Shown: positions 30,173 to 39,429 of the stretch, in pieces
Position numbering within the stretch: the stretch's first letter is position 1
Layout of the letters: each line of letters opens with the position of its first letter
Source: Streptomyces justiciae
GTDB lineage: Bacteria > Actinomycetota > Actinomycetes > Streptomycetales > Streptomycetaceae
Length of the DNA stretch: 64,000 bases
NCBI RefSeq assembly: GCF_015163075.1
Contig: NZ_JADDXU010000020.1
Coordinates: 1-64,000 of the forward strand
Reading direction: 5' to 3'
Program-made: the position numbers and the translations under genes
Notes under the pieces: generated by a model
What the model was told of the DNA's origin: nothing
Seen by the model: only the letters and a program-made list of their open reading frames with translations
Database searches by the model: none

Positions 30173-32215
30173 GTGCTGAACGAAGTGCTCGCCGATCGGT
30201 TCCGGATCACGGGCGAGTTGGGTGCCGGCGGTATGGGGCAGGTCTGGGCCGCCGAGGACACACGGATGCGGCGGGATGTCGCGATCAAGGTCATGCATCC
30301 GCAGTACGGCATCTACGAGGCCAAGGCACGCGCCAGGTTCGAGCGCGAGGTGCAGCTGGCGGCGCGCCTGAACCATCGGAACATCGTCACCGTCCACGAC
30401 TGGGGAGAGGTTCCCGTGGGCGGCCGTCAGACCCCCTACCTCGTGATGGAACGCGTCGAAGGGGTGGCCCTCGACGATCGGCTCGCGGAGTCCACCCCCC
30501 TGCCCTGGCCGGTCGCCGTCGCGTGGGCCGCACAGATCGCTCAGGCGCTGGACGCGGCGCACCGGCAGGGCGTGGTCCACCGTGACATCAAGCCGGGAAA
30601 CGCGCTGATCACGCCCGACGGGACAGTGAAAGTCCTGGACTTCGGGCTCGCGAAGTTCCTCGGCGACACCATCGGCGCCCGCAAGCTCACCACCGTCGGC
30701 TCAGCGCTCGGCACGCTCGAGTACATGTCTCCCGAGCAGGGCTTGGGCGGCTCGGGCGGCAACGCCATCGACCACCGCAGCGACCTCTACTCCCTGGGCT
30801 GCCTCCTCTACCATGCGGTGACCGGCGAGCCACCCTTCACCAGCACGGGCCTGGCCGTACTGCGCATGCACATGGAGGACACTCCGATCGCGCCCGCCAC
30901 CCGGGTCGAGGGCCTCCCGGCCGCGCTGAACGACCTCATTCTGAGCCTGCTCGCCAAACGCCCCGCCGACCGGCCGAAGGACGCGGCGGCCGTCGTCGAC
31001 GTGCTCGGCACGGTTCTGGTTGACCAGGCCGTGGCGTTCCCCGCCGAGGACATCCTGGCTCTCCCCCGACCCTGGAACGCCGACTCCGTCACCGGCAGGA
31101 TGCTGCACAAGGCGTGGGAGCTGTGGCAGGAAACGGAGAAGCGCAGCGCGGCCACGATCGAAGCGGCGGAGAACCAGGCCGCGGATCTGCTGTTCAGTGC
31201 CCGGGCCGAAGCGGACCGGCTGGTGGCCGAGGCCTCCCGCAAGACTGAGGAGTCTCTCGCCACTGCCCGCCGCCTTGCCGACGAGGGCTTCGCGGCTCGG
31301 CTGGCCGAGGCGAACCGGGTCGGTGAGGAGATCATCGCCAAGGCGTCCGAGGAAGCCGGTTCGACCGTCGAGGCCGCCACCGCGGAGGCCGCGCGGATCC
31401 GCAGGGAGGCGGAGAGCCGGGCCGACCGAGTGCTCGCGGTGGCACAAGAGGCCGGTGAAGAGGCGCAGGGCGGCGTCGAGGACGACCTGTCATCGCTGAT
31501 GAGTGAGCTTGAGCGCTGGTTCCGCCAGCGCACGAAGAACTCGTCGGTCACGGAGCCGTCCACCCCGTCGCGCACTACCGAACTCACGGGGGCGACAAGG
31601 GACACGCTTGAGATCGAGGTGAAGGCCGCCGAGCTGATGAGGATGCTCGACATCGAACGCCGGGACGTGGAGCGCAATGTGCAGATGGCCAAGGCCGCCC
31701 GTACGGGTACGGCACGCGTCGACACCAACCGCCCGGTCCCGCAGACGACGGGAGCGGCGGCTTCTTACGGCATCGAACTGGTGCGGCGGGGCTACGACAT
31801 CCAGCAGGTGGATGACTACATCGCCACGCTGGTGGCCATGCGTGACGACTCGCGGAGCCGGATCGACATGATCCAGTTGATTGTTGAGGAACTGCTCGGC
31901 CTGTCCCTGCAGAGGGCAGGCGCCGACGCGAACGATGACCACTTGTCGCGCCGAGTGGCCCAGATCATCGGCGACGCGACACGGCGGGCCGCTTCGAGGC
32001 TTCCTTACAAGGCCGATCACCAGGACATGCCTCAGAGCAACCCGGGCTCGTATCTGACGCCACATGGCTTCGAGCTGGTACGACGGGGTTATGACCGCGT
32101 GCAGGTGGACGAACGCATCGACAAGCTCATGTCCGAGCTGCACGCGGTCAAGGTGCGCGTCATCGCCCTCGCCGACCTCGTCGAGGACGCGCGACGAGGA
32201 CGTATCGAGCGCTGA
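30173..32215 (+). CDS. Serine/threonine kinase with coiled coil and two DivIVA-like boxes
   Basis: About 680 residues. The kinase domain (residues ~10-270) is complete: glycine loop LGAGGMGQVW, Lys39 in VAIKV, HRDIKPGN with catalytic Asp138, and DFG with Asp156. A long Ala/Glu/Arg coiled coil follows, near residues 316-436 (AENQAADLLFSARAEADRLV). Then come two short repeats, IELVRRGYDIQQVDDYI near 533 and FELVRRGYDRVQVDERI near 633, which look like DivIVA N-terminal boxes. No transmembrane span was seen, unlike typical PknB kinases. GTG 30173 is chosen because GGAGGA lies 5 bases before it. It is transcribed with the ATPase. Confidence 0.82.
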   Translation: MLNEVLADRFRITGELGAGGMGQVWAAEDTRMRRDVAIKVMHPQYGIYEAKARARFEREVQLAARLNHRNIVTVHDWGEVPVGGRQTPYLVMERVEGVALDDRLAESTPLPWPVAVAWAAQIAQALDAAHRQGVVHRDIKPGNALITPDGTVKVLDFGLAKFLGDTIGARKLTTVGSALGTLEYMSPEQGLGGSGGNAIDHRSDLYSLGCLLYHAVTGEPPFTSTGLAVLRMHMEDTPIAPATRVEGLPAALNDLILSLLAKRPADRPKDAAAVVDVLGTVLVDQAVAFPAEDILALPRPWNADSVTGRMLHKAWELWQETEKRSAATIEAAENQAADLLFSARAEADRLVAEASRKTEESLATARRLADEGFAARLAEANRVGEEIIAKASEEAGSTVEAATAEAARIRREAESRADRVLAVAQEAGEEAQGGVEDDLSSLMSELERWFRQRTKNSSVTEPSTPSRTTELTGATRDTLEIEVKAAELMRMLDIERRDVERNVQMAKAARTGTARVDTNRPVPQTTGAAASYGIELVRRGYDIQQVDDYIATLVAMRDDSRSRIDMIQLIVEELLGLSLQRAGADANDDHLSRRVAQIIGDATRRAASRLPYKADHQDMPQSNPGSYLTPHGFELVRRGYDRVQVDERIDKLMSELHAVKVRVIALADLVEDARRGRIER

Positions 32216-32222
32216 CTCTCCG

Positions 32223-33980
32223 TCAGAGGCGCTCGGGGGTGCGGATGCCCAGGAGGGCCATGCCCTGGTGGAGGGTGCGGGCGGTGAGGTCGCAGAGGAA
32301 GAGGCGGTTCTCCTTCTGCTCCTCCGTGTCCGCCTTCAGCACCGGGCACTTGTCGTAGAACGACGTGTACAGCGACGCCAGTTGGTACAGGTACGCGGCC
32401 AGCTTGTGCGGGGCGTACTCGGCCGCCGCCTCGAAGACCGTGTCACCGAACGCGTCCAGGTGCAGGCCCAACGCCCGCTCCGCCGCGTGCAGTTCGAGCT
32501 CCGGGTGCGCGGCGGGGGCCACGGACTCCGCCTTGCGCAGGATCGACTGGATACGGGCGTACGCGTACTGGATGTACACCGACGTGTCGCCGTTCAGCGA
32601 CACCATCTGGTCCAGGTCGAACTTGTAGTCCCGGTTCGCCGACGTCGACAGGTCCGCGTACTTCACGGCACCGATGCCGACCTGCGCCGCCCGCTCCTGG
32701 ATCTCGGCCTCGCTGAGGTCCAGCGCCTTCTCCCGGACGACCTCGGCGGCCCGCTGCACCGCCTCGTCCAGCAGGTCCTCCAGCCGTACCGTCTCGCCCT
32801 CACGCGTCTTGAACGGCTTGCCGTCCGCGCCCAGTACCGTGCCGTAGCCCATGTTGTGCGCGGTGACCTCGTCGGTCAGCCAGCCCGCCCGGCGGGCCGC
32901 CTCGAAGACCATCTTGAAGTGCAGGGACTGACGTACGTCCACGACGTAGATCAGGGACGTGGCGTGCAGGTCCTGGACGCGGTTGCGGATCGCGGTCAGG
33001 TCGGAGGCCGCGTAGCCGAAGCCGCCGTCCGCCTTCTGCACGATCAGCGGGACCGGCTTGTCGTCCTTGCCGCGGATCTCGTCGAAGAACACGACGAGCG
33101 CGCCCTCGGAGCGGACGGCGACGCCCATCTCCTCCAGGAGGCGGGCGGTCTCCGGCATGCCGTCGTTGTACGCCGACTCGCCGACGATCTCGTCGTCCCG
33201 GATCTCCATGTCGAGCTTCTCGAAGACGGAGTAGAAGTAGACCTTCGACTCGTCCACGAACCGCTGCCACAGGTCGAGCGTCTCCTTGTCGCCGGACTGG
33301 AGGGCGACGACCCGCTTCCTGGCCCGCTCCTTGAACGCCTCGTCCGCGTCGAAGACCGCGCGGGACGCCTTGTAGACCCGGTTCAGGTTCGACATGGCCT
33401 GCTCGCCGTCCGTGTCGGTCTCCGCGGACAGTTCGTCCGGGTTCTCGATCAGGTACTGGATGAGCATGCCGAACTGGGTGCCCCAGTCGCCGATGTGGTG
33501 CCGGCCGATCGTCTGCTCGCCGGTGAAGTCGAGCATGCCGCGCAGGGCGTCGCCGATCACGGCCGACCGCAGGTGGCCGACGTGCATCTCCTTCGCCACG
33601 TTCGGCTGGGCGTAGTCGATGACCGAGATGCCGGGCTGGTCCTTGAGGGGGACGCCGAGACGGTCGCCATCCGCGGCGCGGGCGGCGAGGGTCTCCGTGA
33701 TCGCCCTGTCGGTGATCGTGATGTTCAGGAAGCCGGGGCCGGAGACCTCGACGTCCTTGATCACGTCGCCGGTGGTGAGGTTGGCGACGACGTCCGTGGC
33801 CAGGTCGCGGGGGTTCGCCTTGTTCTTCTTGGCGAGGGCGAGGATGCCGTTGGCCTGGTAGTCGGCCCGGTCGCTGCGTCGGAGCAGGGGGTCGACGTCG
33901 GTGGTCTCCGGCAGGGTGGCGGAGATGGCGGACGTGAGCTGCTGTGCGACGGAGGCGCTGAGGGGCTTGACCGGGGCCAT
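32223..33980 (-). CDS. argS: Arginyl-tRNA synthetase
   Basis: A 585-residue class I enzyme. The HIGH-like motif is HVGHLRSAV near residue 133 (in NVAKEMHVGHL), preceded by the N-terminal add-1 domain. The KMSKS equivalent is DGKPFKTREG, as usual for bacterial ArgRS of this branch, and the anticodon-binding helical domain ends the protein (LALHQGMALLGIRTPERL region). It charges tRNA-Arg. It is divergent from lysS. Confidence 0.96.
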   Translation of the reverse strand: MAPVKPLSASVAQQLTSAISATLPETTDVDPLLRRSDRADYQANGILALAKKNKANPRDLATDVVANLTTGDVIKDVEVSGPGFLNITITDRAITETLAARAADGDRLGVPLKDQPGISVIDYAQPNVAKEMHVGHLRSAVIGDALRGMLDFTGEQTIGRHHIGDWGTQFGMLIQYLIENPDELSAETDTDGEQAMSNLNRVYKASRAVFDADEAFKERARKRVVALQSGDKETLDLWQRFVDESKVYFYSVFEKLDMEIRDDEIVGESAYNDGMPETARLLEEMGVAVRSEGALVVFFDEIRGKDDKPVPLIVQKADGGFGYAASDLTAIRNRVQDLHATSLIYVVDVRQSLHFKMVFEAARRAGWLTDEVTAHNMGYGTVLGADGKPFKTREGETVRLEDLLDEAVQRAAEVVREKALDLSEAEIQERAAQVGIGAVKYADLSTSANRDYKFDLDQMVSLNGDTSVYIQYAYARIQSILRKAESVAPAAHPELELHAAERALGLHLDAFGDTVFEAAAEYAPHKLAAYLYQLASLYTSFYDKCPVLKADTEEQKENRLFLCDLTARTLHQGMALLGIRTPERL

Positions 33981-34065
33981 GGGGTGGGAGCCGTTCTCCT
34001 CGTGGGTTTGATAGACCCCGTCAGTATCCCATGGGGGGTGTAGCGGTTTTTTGGCTGCGGCCCGG

Positions 34066-34097
34066 TGGGGGCTGGTCGCGCAGTTCCCCGCGCCCCC
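34066..34097 (+). repeat. Dispersed repeat, family B copy 2
   Basis: GGTCGCGCAGTTCCCCGCGC is shared with the copies at 10873-10904 and 46511-46540. It lies in the gap between the divergent argS and lysS genes. Confidence 0.75.
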
Positions 34098-34227
34098 AAG
34101 AGGCGGCTGCGCCGCCTTGGGGCGCGTCCATGAAAAGGCGTTTTCGTGCTTGCCGACCTAGCTGGGACAATGGCAGCGCCAGCCGTAGACCGTACCGGCT
34201 GCTTCAGGAGAAAGAAGGACGTGCCCC

Positions 34228-35958
34228 GTGGCTCAGAGCACCGAGACCACCGACTGGGTCTCCCGTTTCGCGGATGAGGTCATCGAGGAGTCGGAGCGTC
34301 GGGCCCCGGGCAAACCGGTCGTCGTCGCGTCCGGGCTCTCCCCGTCCGGGCCCATCCACCTCGGCAACCTGCGCGAGGTCATGACCCCGCACCTCGTCGC
34401 CGACGAGATCCGCCGCCGTGGTCACCAGGTGCGGCACCTGATCTCCTGGGACGACTACGACCGGTACCGCAAGGTGCCCAAGGGCATCGCGGGCGTCGAC
34501 GACTCGTGGGCCGAGCACATCGGCAAGCCGCTGACCTCCGTCCCGGCGCCCGCCGGCTCGTCGTACCCGAACTGGGCCGAGCACTTCAAGGCCGCCATGG
34601 TCGAGGCGCTCGCCGAGTTGGGCGTGGAGTTCGACGGGATCAGCCAGACCGCGCAGTACACCGCGGGCACCTACCGCGAGCAGATCCTGCACGCCATGAA
34701 GCACCGCGCCGACATCGACGCGATCCTCGCCCAGTACCGGACGAAGAAGGCCCCCGCCAAGCAGTCCCAGAAGCCGGTCGACGAGGCCGAGCTCGAGGCC
34801 GCCGAGGGGTCCGGCGCGGCCGGTGAGGACGACGGGTCCTCCGGGTCGGCCGGGTACTTCCCGTACAAGCCGTTCTGCGGCAACTGCGAGAAGGACCTGA
34901 CGACGGTCACCTCGTACGACGACGACACCACCGAGCTGTCGTACACCTGCAACGAGTGCGGCTTCGCCGAGACCGTGCGGCTCAACGAGTTCAACCGCGG
35001 CAAGCTGGTCTGGAAGGTCGACTGGCCGATGCGGTGGGCGTACGAGGGGGTTGTCTTTGAGCCCTCCGGCGTCGACCACTCGTCCCCGGGGTCCTCCTTC
35101 CAGGTCGGCGGGCAGATCGTCGGGATCTTCGGGGGCAAGCAGCCCATCGGGCCGATGTACGCGTTCGTGGGGATCTCCGGGATGGCGAAGATGTCGTCGT
35201 CGCGCGGTGGCGTCCCGACCCCCGGTGACGCGCTCCAGATCATGGAGCCGCAGATCCTGCGCTGGCTCTACGCCCGCCGTCGTCCCAACCAGTCCTTCAA
35301 GATCGCCTTCGACCAGGAGATCCAGCGGCTCTACGACGAGTGGGACAAGCTCGACGCCAAGGTCGCGGACGGGTCCGCCCTGCCGGCCGACGTCGCCGCG
35401 CACTCGCGTGCGGTGCGCACGGCGGGCGGGGAGCTGCCGCGGACGGCGCGCCCGCTGCCGTACCGGACGCTCGCGTCCGTCGCCGACATCACCGCCGGGC
35501 ACGAGGACCAGGCGCTGCGCATCCTCAGCGAGCTGGACCCGGCGAACCCGCTGGCGTCCCTCGACGAGGCCCGTCCCCGGTACGACAAGGCCGAGGCCTG
35601 GATCAACACGCACGTCCCCGCCGACCAGCGGACCATCGTGCGCGAGGAGCCGGACGCCGAGCTGCTGAAGTCCCTCGACGAGGCGTCCCGGGAGTCCCTG
35701 CGGCTGCTGCTGGAGGGTCTTGAGGCGAACTGGTCGCTGGACGGGCTGACGCACCTCGTCTACGGGGTGCCGAAGGTGCAGGCCGGGTTCTCGGCCGACG
35801 CCACGCCCAAGGAGCTGCCGCCGGAGATCAAGACGGCCCAGCGGACGTTCTTCGCACTGCTGTACCACCTGCTGGTCGGGCGCGACACCGGTCCGCGGCT
35901 GCCCACGCTGCTGCTGGCGGTGGGGCAGGAGCGGGTGCGGAGCCTGCTCGGCGAGTAA
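34228..35958 (+). CDS. lysS: Class I (archaeal-type) lysyl-tRNA synthetase
   Basis: A 576-residue class I LysRS, not the class II form found in most bacteria. The HIGH motif is SGPIHLGN near residue 44; the KMSKS motif is MAKMSSSRGG near 320. A Zn-binding CGNC...CNEC pair follows the extra loop near residues 215-245, and residues ~180-215 hold an acidic Ser/Gly linker (AAEGSGAAGEDDGSSGS). Class I LysRS is typical of Streptomyces. It charges tRNA-Lys. A strong terminator follows. Confidence 0.96.
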   Translation: MAQSTETTDWVSRFADEVIEESERRAPGKPVVVASGLSPSGPIHLGNLREVMTPHLVADEIRRRGHQVRHLISWDDYDRYRKVPKGIAGVDDSWAEHIGKPLTSVPAPAGSSYPNWAEHFKAAMVEALAELGVEFDGISQTAQYTAGTYREQILHAMKHRADIDAILAQYRTKKAPAKQSQKPVDEAELEAAEGSGAAGEDDGSSGSAGYFPYKPFCGNCEKDLTTVTSYDDDTTELSYTCNECGFAETVRLNEFNRGKLVWKVDWPMRWAYEGVVFEPSGVDHSSPGSSFQVGGQIVGIFGGKQPIGPMYAFVGISGMAKMSSSRGGVPTPGDALQIMEPQILRWLYARRRPNQSFKIAFDQEIQRLYDEWDKLDAKVADGSALPADVAAHSRAVRTAGGELPRTARPLPYRTLASVADITAGHEDQALRILSELDPANPLASLDEARPRYDKAEAWINTHVPADQRTIVREEPDAELLKSLDEASRESLRLLLEGLEANWSLDGLTHLVYGVPKVQAGFSADATPKELPPEIKTAQRTFFALLYHLLVGRDTGPRLPTLLLAVGQERVRSLLGE

Positions 35959-35969
35959 GCGGTAATGGA

Positions 35970-36000
35970 GAAGGGGCCCTCGATGAGGGCCCCTTCTTTT
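35970..36000. terminator. Bidirectional terminator after lysS
   Basis: A perfect 12-bp stem (GAAGGGGCCCTC/GAGGGCCCCTTC) with a GAT loop and a terminal TTTT lies 11 bases after the lysS stop and before the convergent DUF2637 gene. Confidence 0.93.
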
Positions 36001-36008
36001 GCTGTCCG

Positions 36009-37256
36009 CTACGCGATGTGGTCTTCCTGGAGTTCCGCTGTGTGGCGGTTGGTGAAGCGGTTGACCATGCGGTCGGCGTCGCGCTGCGGGAGCGTGATGC
36101 CGTACGTCGCCTCCACGTCGTCCCTGAGCTGGCCCGAGGTGGGGTAGCTGCCGTCTATGGACTTCTTGAAGACCAGGTAGAAGTCTTCCTCGGTCGGCTC
36201 CGGGGCGCCACCGCCTTCGCCCAGTTCTCGGGTGCGGCCGGGGCCGGCGGGGATGGGGAAGCTGCCGGTCTCCTCCGGGGAGGGCTCGTCGTAGACCGGC
36301 TGCTGCTGTTGCTGGTACTGCTCGGCCTGGAGCTGTTCCTCGTACCACTGCTCGTACTGCTGCTGCGGGTCGTAGGTGGGGTCGTAGCCGCCCTGGTACT
36401 CGACCTGCTGGGGGACGTTGAACCAGGGGCTCTCGTCCGGCTCCGGCTGGTACTGCTCCTGGGCGGGTGCCGCCTGCTGTTGCGGGACGGGCGCCGCCTC
36501 GACCACCCGCGGGGCGGGCGCCGGTGCCTCGATCTCCTGCTGCGGTGCCGGAGGCAGTAGTACCGGCTCGATGCCTGCCGCTGCCAGGCCCGCCGGGGCC
36601 GTTTCTGCCAGAGGGACGCCGTAGCGGGCCAGGCGGAGGGGCATCAGGGACTCCACCGGGGCCTTGCGGCGCCAGGCGCGGCCGAAGCGGGAGTGGAGGC
36701 GGGCCTGGTAGACCAGGCGGTCCTGCTCCAGCTTGATGACCTGCTCGTAGGAGCGCAGCTCCCACAGCTTCATACGGCGCCACAGGAGGAACGTGGGGAT
36801 CGGCGAGAGGAGCCAGCGCGTCAGGCGGACGCCCTCCATGTGCTTGTCCGCCGTGATGTCCGCGATCCGGCCGATCGCGTGGCGGGCCGCCTCGACCGCG
36901 ACCACGAACAGGACCGGGATCACCGCGTGCATGCCCACGCCCAGCGGGTCCGGCCAGGCCGCCGCGCCGTTGAAGGCGATCGTGGCCGCCGTCAGCAGCC
37001 ACGCCGTCTGGCGCAGCAGCGGGAAGGGGATGCGGATCCACGTCAGGAGCAGATCCAGGGCCAGCAGGACACAGATGCCCGCGTCGATGCCGATCGGGAA
37101 GACGTAACTGAAGTTCCCGAAGCCCTTTTTGATGGCGAGTTCGCGGACTGCGGCGTACGAACCCGCGAAGCCGATGCCGGCGATGATCACTGCGCCGAAC
37201 ACGACCACGCCGATGAGAACGCGGTGCATCCGAGTCAGCTGCATAGGCGCGGCCAC
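36009..37256 (-). CDS. DUF2637 membrane protein with C-terminal wHTH-like tail
   Basis: About 415 residues. Four N-terminal hydrophobic segments (RVLIGVVVFGAVIIAGIGFAG and others to ~residue 130) match the DUF2637/TraSpdB-type membrane family of actinomycetes. A basic stretch (WRRMKLWELRSYEQV) follows, then a long Gln/Pro/Tyr-rich region (about residues 240-345) and a compact C-terminus (FYLVFKKSIDGSYPTSGQLRD) resembling the wHTH ends seen in Streptomyces plasmid-transfer proteins. Function unknown. The GTG was chosen with GGGGAGGGGAG upstream; ATG 37244 is possible. Confidence 0.65.
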   Translation of the reverse strand: MAAPMQLTRMHRVLIGVVVFGAVIIAGIGFAGSYAAVRELAIKKGFGNFSYVFPIGIDAGICVLLALDLLLTWIRIPFPLLRQTAWLLTAATIAFNGAAAWPDPLGVGMHAVIPVLFVVAVEAARHAIGRIADITADKHMEGVRLTRWLLSPIPTFLLWRRMKLWELRSYEQVIKLEQDRLVYQARLHSRFGRAWRRKAPVESLMPLRLARYGVPLAETAPAGLAAAGIEPVLLPPAPQQEIEAPAPAPRVVEAAPVPQQQAAPAQEQYQPEPDESPWFNVPQQVEYQGGYDPTYDPQQQYEQWYEEQLQAEQYQQQQQPVYDEPSPEETGSFPIPAGPGRTRELGEGGGAPEPTEEDFYLVFKKSIDGSYPTSGQLRDDVEATYGITLPQRDADRMVNRFTNRHTAELQEDHIA

Positions 37257-37359
37257 CCGTACTCCCCTCCCCTTGCGTGTTGTTGCGCGCAACAGAGTGG
37301 CACATGTGTGCGGCGCACGGGTGGCCGGTAGGGCTCGTCAGCCCCGTATCAGGGCTTTG

Positions 37360-38259
37360 TCAGCTCTTCTTCGCGGTCGACTTGGACGGAGATGCGGAGG
37401 GAGAGGCCGACTTGGACGCCGACTTCGACGCGGACGGGGAGGGGCTGGTCTTCCCGGCGCTGCCGCTGCCGCCGCCCGTGTTCGCCTTCGTCACCGACGC
37501 CACTGCCTCCTTCGCCGCCGACTTCACCAGCTTCGCGAGGGAGTCGGCGCTCGGCGTCTTCTCGCCGGCCAGGCCCGCACCGTTGTAGTCGAGGGTGACG
37601 ACGACGTTCTCGACGCGGGTGACCAGCGTCTGCTGCTTGAAGGAGCCTTCCTTCTTCTTCAGGTCGTAACGGACCAGCGTGGCCTGGTCGCCCGTGCCCG
37701 TCACCGGCTCCGTCTTCGCGTTCTTCGCACCGTCCACCGACTGGGCGTCCTGGACCTGCTTGTCGTAGTACTCCTGCGCCAGCTTGTCGCCCTCGCCGCG
37801 CGTGACGTCGGAGTCGAAGCGGAGCAGGGAGACGTTCAGCCAGCGGAACTGGGAGCCCTTGACGCCGTTGTTGTCCAGGCTCGACCACGAGCAACTGCCG
37901 CGCGTCGCCACGTCGTCCGACTTGCCCTGCTTGCCGGACTTGGACGCCTTCGGGACCAGATCGCCGAGCGTGCCCTTCGACAGGGTGTCGCACGCGTCCG
38001 GAAGCGACTTGTACGCCGCCGCCTGCACGGTCGGCGACGGGCTGACCGAGGCCGAGCTCTCGGAGCTCTTGCCGGCGCCCGCGGCGTTGTCGTCCGACGA
38101 CGAGCCGGAGTCCGAGGAACAGGCCGTGGCCACCAGCATCAGGGGGACGGCGGCTGCGCCGAGAAGCACCCGGTAAGTGCGCTTCGTTCTCCCCCACTGC
38201 CTTGAGGGCGTGGGAGGGACCCCCAGGTCACGCTGGTCGCTCTGTGCTGCTCGCTGCAT
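37360..38259 (-). CDS. DUF3558-type lipoprotein, copy 1
   Basis: About 299 residues. The lipobox is LVATAC after RTYRVLLGAAAVPLM, followed by a Ser/Asp-rich linker, a DUF3558 domain (PDACDTLSKGTLGDLVP...) and a Ser/Lys/Pro-rich tail. It is a secreted membrane-anchored protein of unknown function. ATG 38259 is preferred because GAAGGA lies 4 bases upstream. A homologue lies directly upstream, so this is a tandem pair. Confidence 0.8.
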   Translation of the reverse strand: MQRAAQSDQRDLGVPPTPSRQWGRTKRTYRVLLGAAAVPLMLVATACSSDSGSSSDDNAAGAGKSSESSASVSPSPTVQAAAYKSLPDACDTLSKGTLGDLVPKASKSGKQGKSDDVATRGSCSWSSLDNNGVKGSQFRWLNVSLLRFDSDVTRGEGDKLAQEYYDKQVQDAQSVDGAKNAKTEPVTGTGDQATLVRYDLKKKEGSFKQQTLVTRVENVVVTLDYNGAGLAGEKTPSADSLAKLVKSAAKEAVASVTKANTGGGSGSAGKTSPSPSASKSASKSASPSASPSKSTAKKS

Positions 38260-38383
38260 GGTTCCTTCACTCATGACGCTGCTCGTGCTCCTGCGGTCGG
38301 ATCGGGTCCGAGGGGCCACGGTACGCGGTGGGACAGCTGTGCGGTTCGGCTTCACGAGCATTGCGGAACGTCACCGAGGGGCA

Positions 38384-39199
38384 TCAGCCCGCCAGCGCCT
38401 CCGCCAGCTCGGCGGCCAGATTCCTTGCCCTGTCCTGCATTTCCTTGCTGTCCGGGGCGGTGCCGACGGTCGTCGGCTGCTCCTCGTACTCGACCGTCAC
38501 GATCACGTTGGACGTGCGGAACGCCACAGTCACCGTGCGCTGCCGGGCCGTCGAACCCGAACTGCTCACCACGTCGTTCAGGAACGCCTCGTCGCCCAGA
38601 TCGTCGAGAACCCGGGGCTGGAGATCGGCGGGTGTGGACCCGTCGGAGGGCGAGGCGGAGGAGGAAGAAGAGGGAGTGGCGGAGGCGGACGCGGCATCGC
38701 TCGGCGTCGCCGAGGAACTCACGTCCGACGTCGCCGACTCGGACGGCTCCGGGAGATGCGCCGCCGTCTGCGCTTCCGCGAACAGCGCCTGCGCCTGGCT
38801 GTCGTCGCTGACGGAGTTGTCGTACGACACGACCCGCTCCAGGTCGACGAGGAGATGGTCGGTGGCGTCGGCCGACTCCACCTTCCACTGGCAGCCGACC
38901 TTGCGGTCCGTGTCGAAGGTCGTGGTCGGGGTGCCCTCGTACGCCTTCTCCTGCTGGGCCTCGTCCGTGAGCTGCTGGATGCCGGGCAGGAGCGTGTCGA
39001 GGGTCTCCTGGCTGACCGCGCCGCAGGGCTCGGGGAGCGTGCGGTAGCGGCCGGGCTCGGCCACGGCGGAGGCGGTGCCGGCGTCGCCCGGGTTGGAGTT
39101 GTCGTCCGTGCCGCCCGTGTCCGAGCCGCTGGTGCAGCCGGCGGCGAGCAGCGCCACGAGGAGGGCCGCGACGCCGGGTACGTACGCCTTCCGCTGCAC
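38384..39199 (-). CDS. DUF3558-type lipoprotein, copy 2
   Basis: A 271-residue paralogue of the preceding protein, with lipobox LLAAGC in MQRKAYVPGVAALLVALL. The domain keeps PEPCGAVSQETLDTLLPG, CQWKVES, and an FRTSNVIVTVEYEEQ strand that parallels the VVVTLDYNGAG of copy 1. It ends in a plain domain without the Lys-rich tail. The two proteins probably have related roles in the cell envelope. Confidence 0.8.
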   Translation of the reverse strand: MQRKAYVPGVAALLVALLAAGCTSGSDTGGTDDNSNPGDAGTASAVAEPGRYRTLPEPCGAVSQETLDTLLPGIQQLTDEAQQEKAYEGTPTTTFDTDRKVGCQWKVESADATDHLLVDLERVVSYDNSVSDDSQAQALFAEAQTAAHLPEPSESATSDVSSSATPSDAASASATPSSSSSASPSDGSTPADLQPRVLDDLGDEAFLNDVVSSSGSTARQRTVTVAFRTSNVIVTVEYEEQPTTVGTAPDSKEMQDRARNLAAELAEALAG

Positions 39200-39429
39200 G
39201 GTCGGCTCCTCTCGATGGTGCTGGTCGCCACTGATCGCTGCGCTGGTCGCTGCTGATCGTCACGGCTGATCGCTGCTGGTTATTCGCTTGCCGGGCGGGG
39301 GTGCCCCCTGCGCACCATGTGTATCGCACGCACAGCCGTGGACGCCGGTCCGTTGTCCCTTTTCGTTGACCCTGGCGCAGGTTTTGCGATTTGAGCCTTT
39401 GTTTGTGATTCCGGGGGAAAGAGGTAGTT

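Noticed and set aside
34204..37305. A 1033-residue open frame on the minus strand
   Set aside because: It overlaps lysS and the DUF2637 gene in another frame and has no recognisable domain; Arg/Pro/Gly-rich shadow frame.
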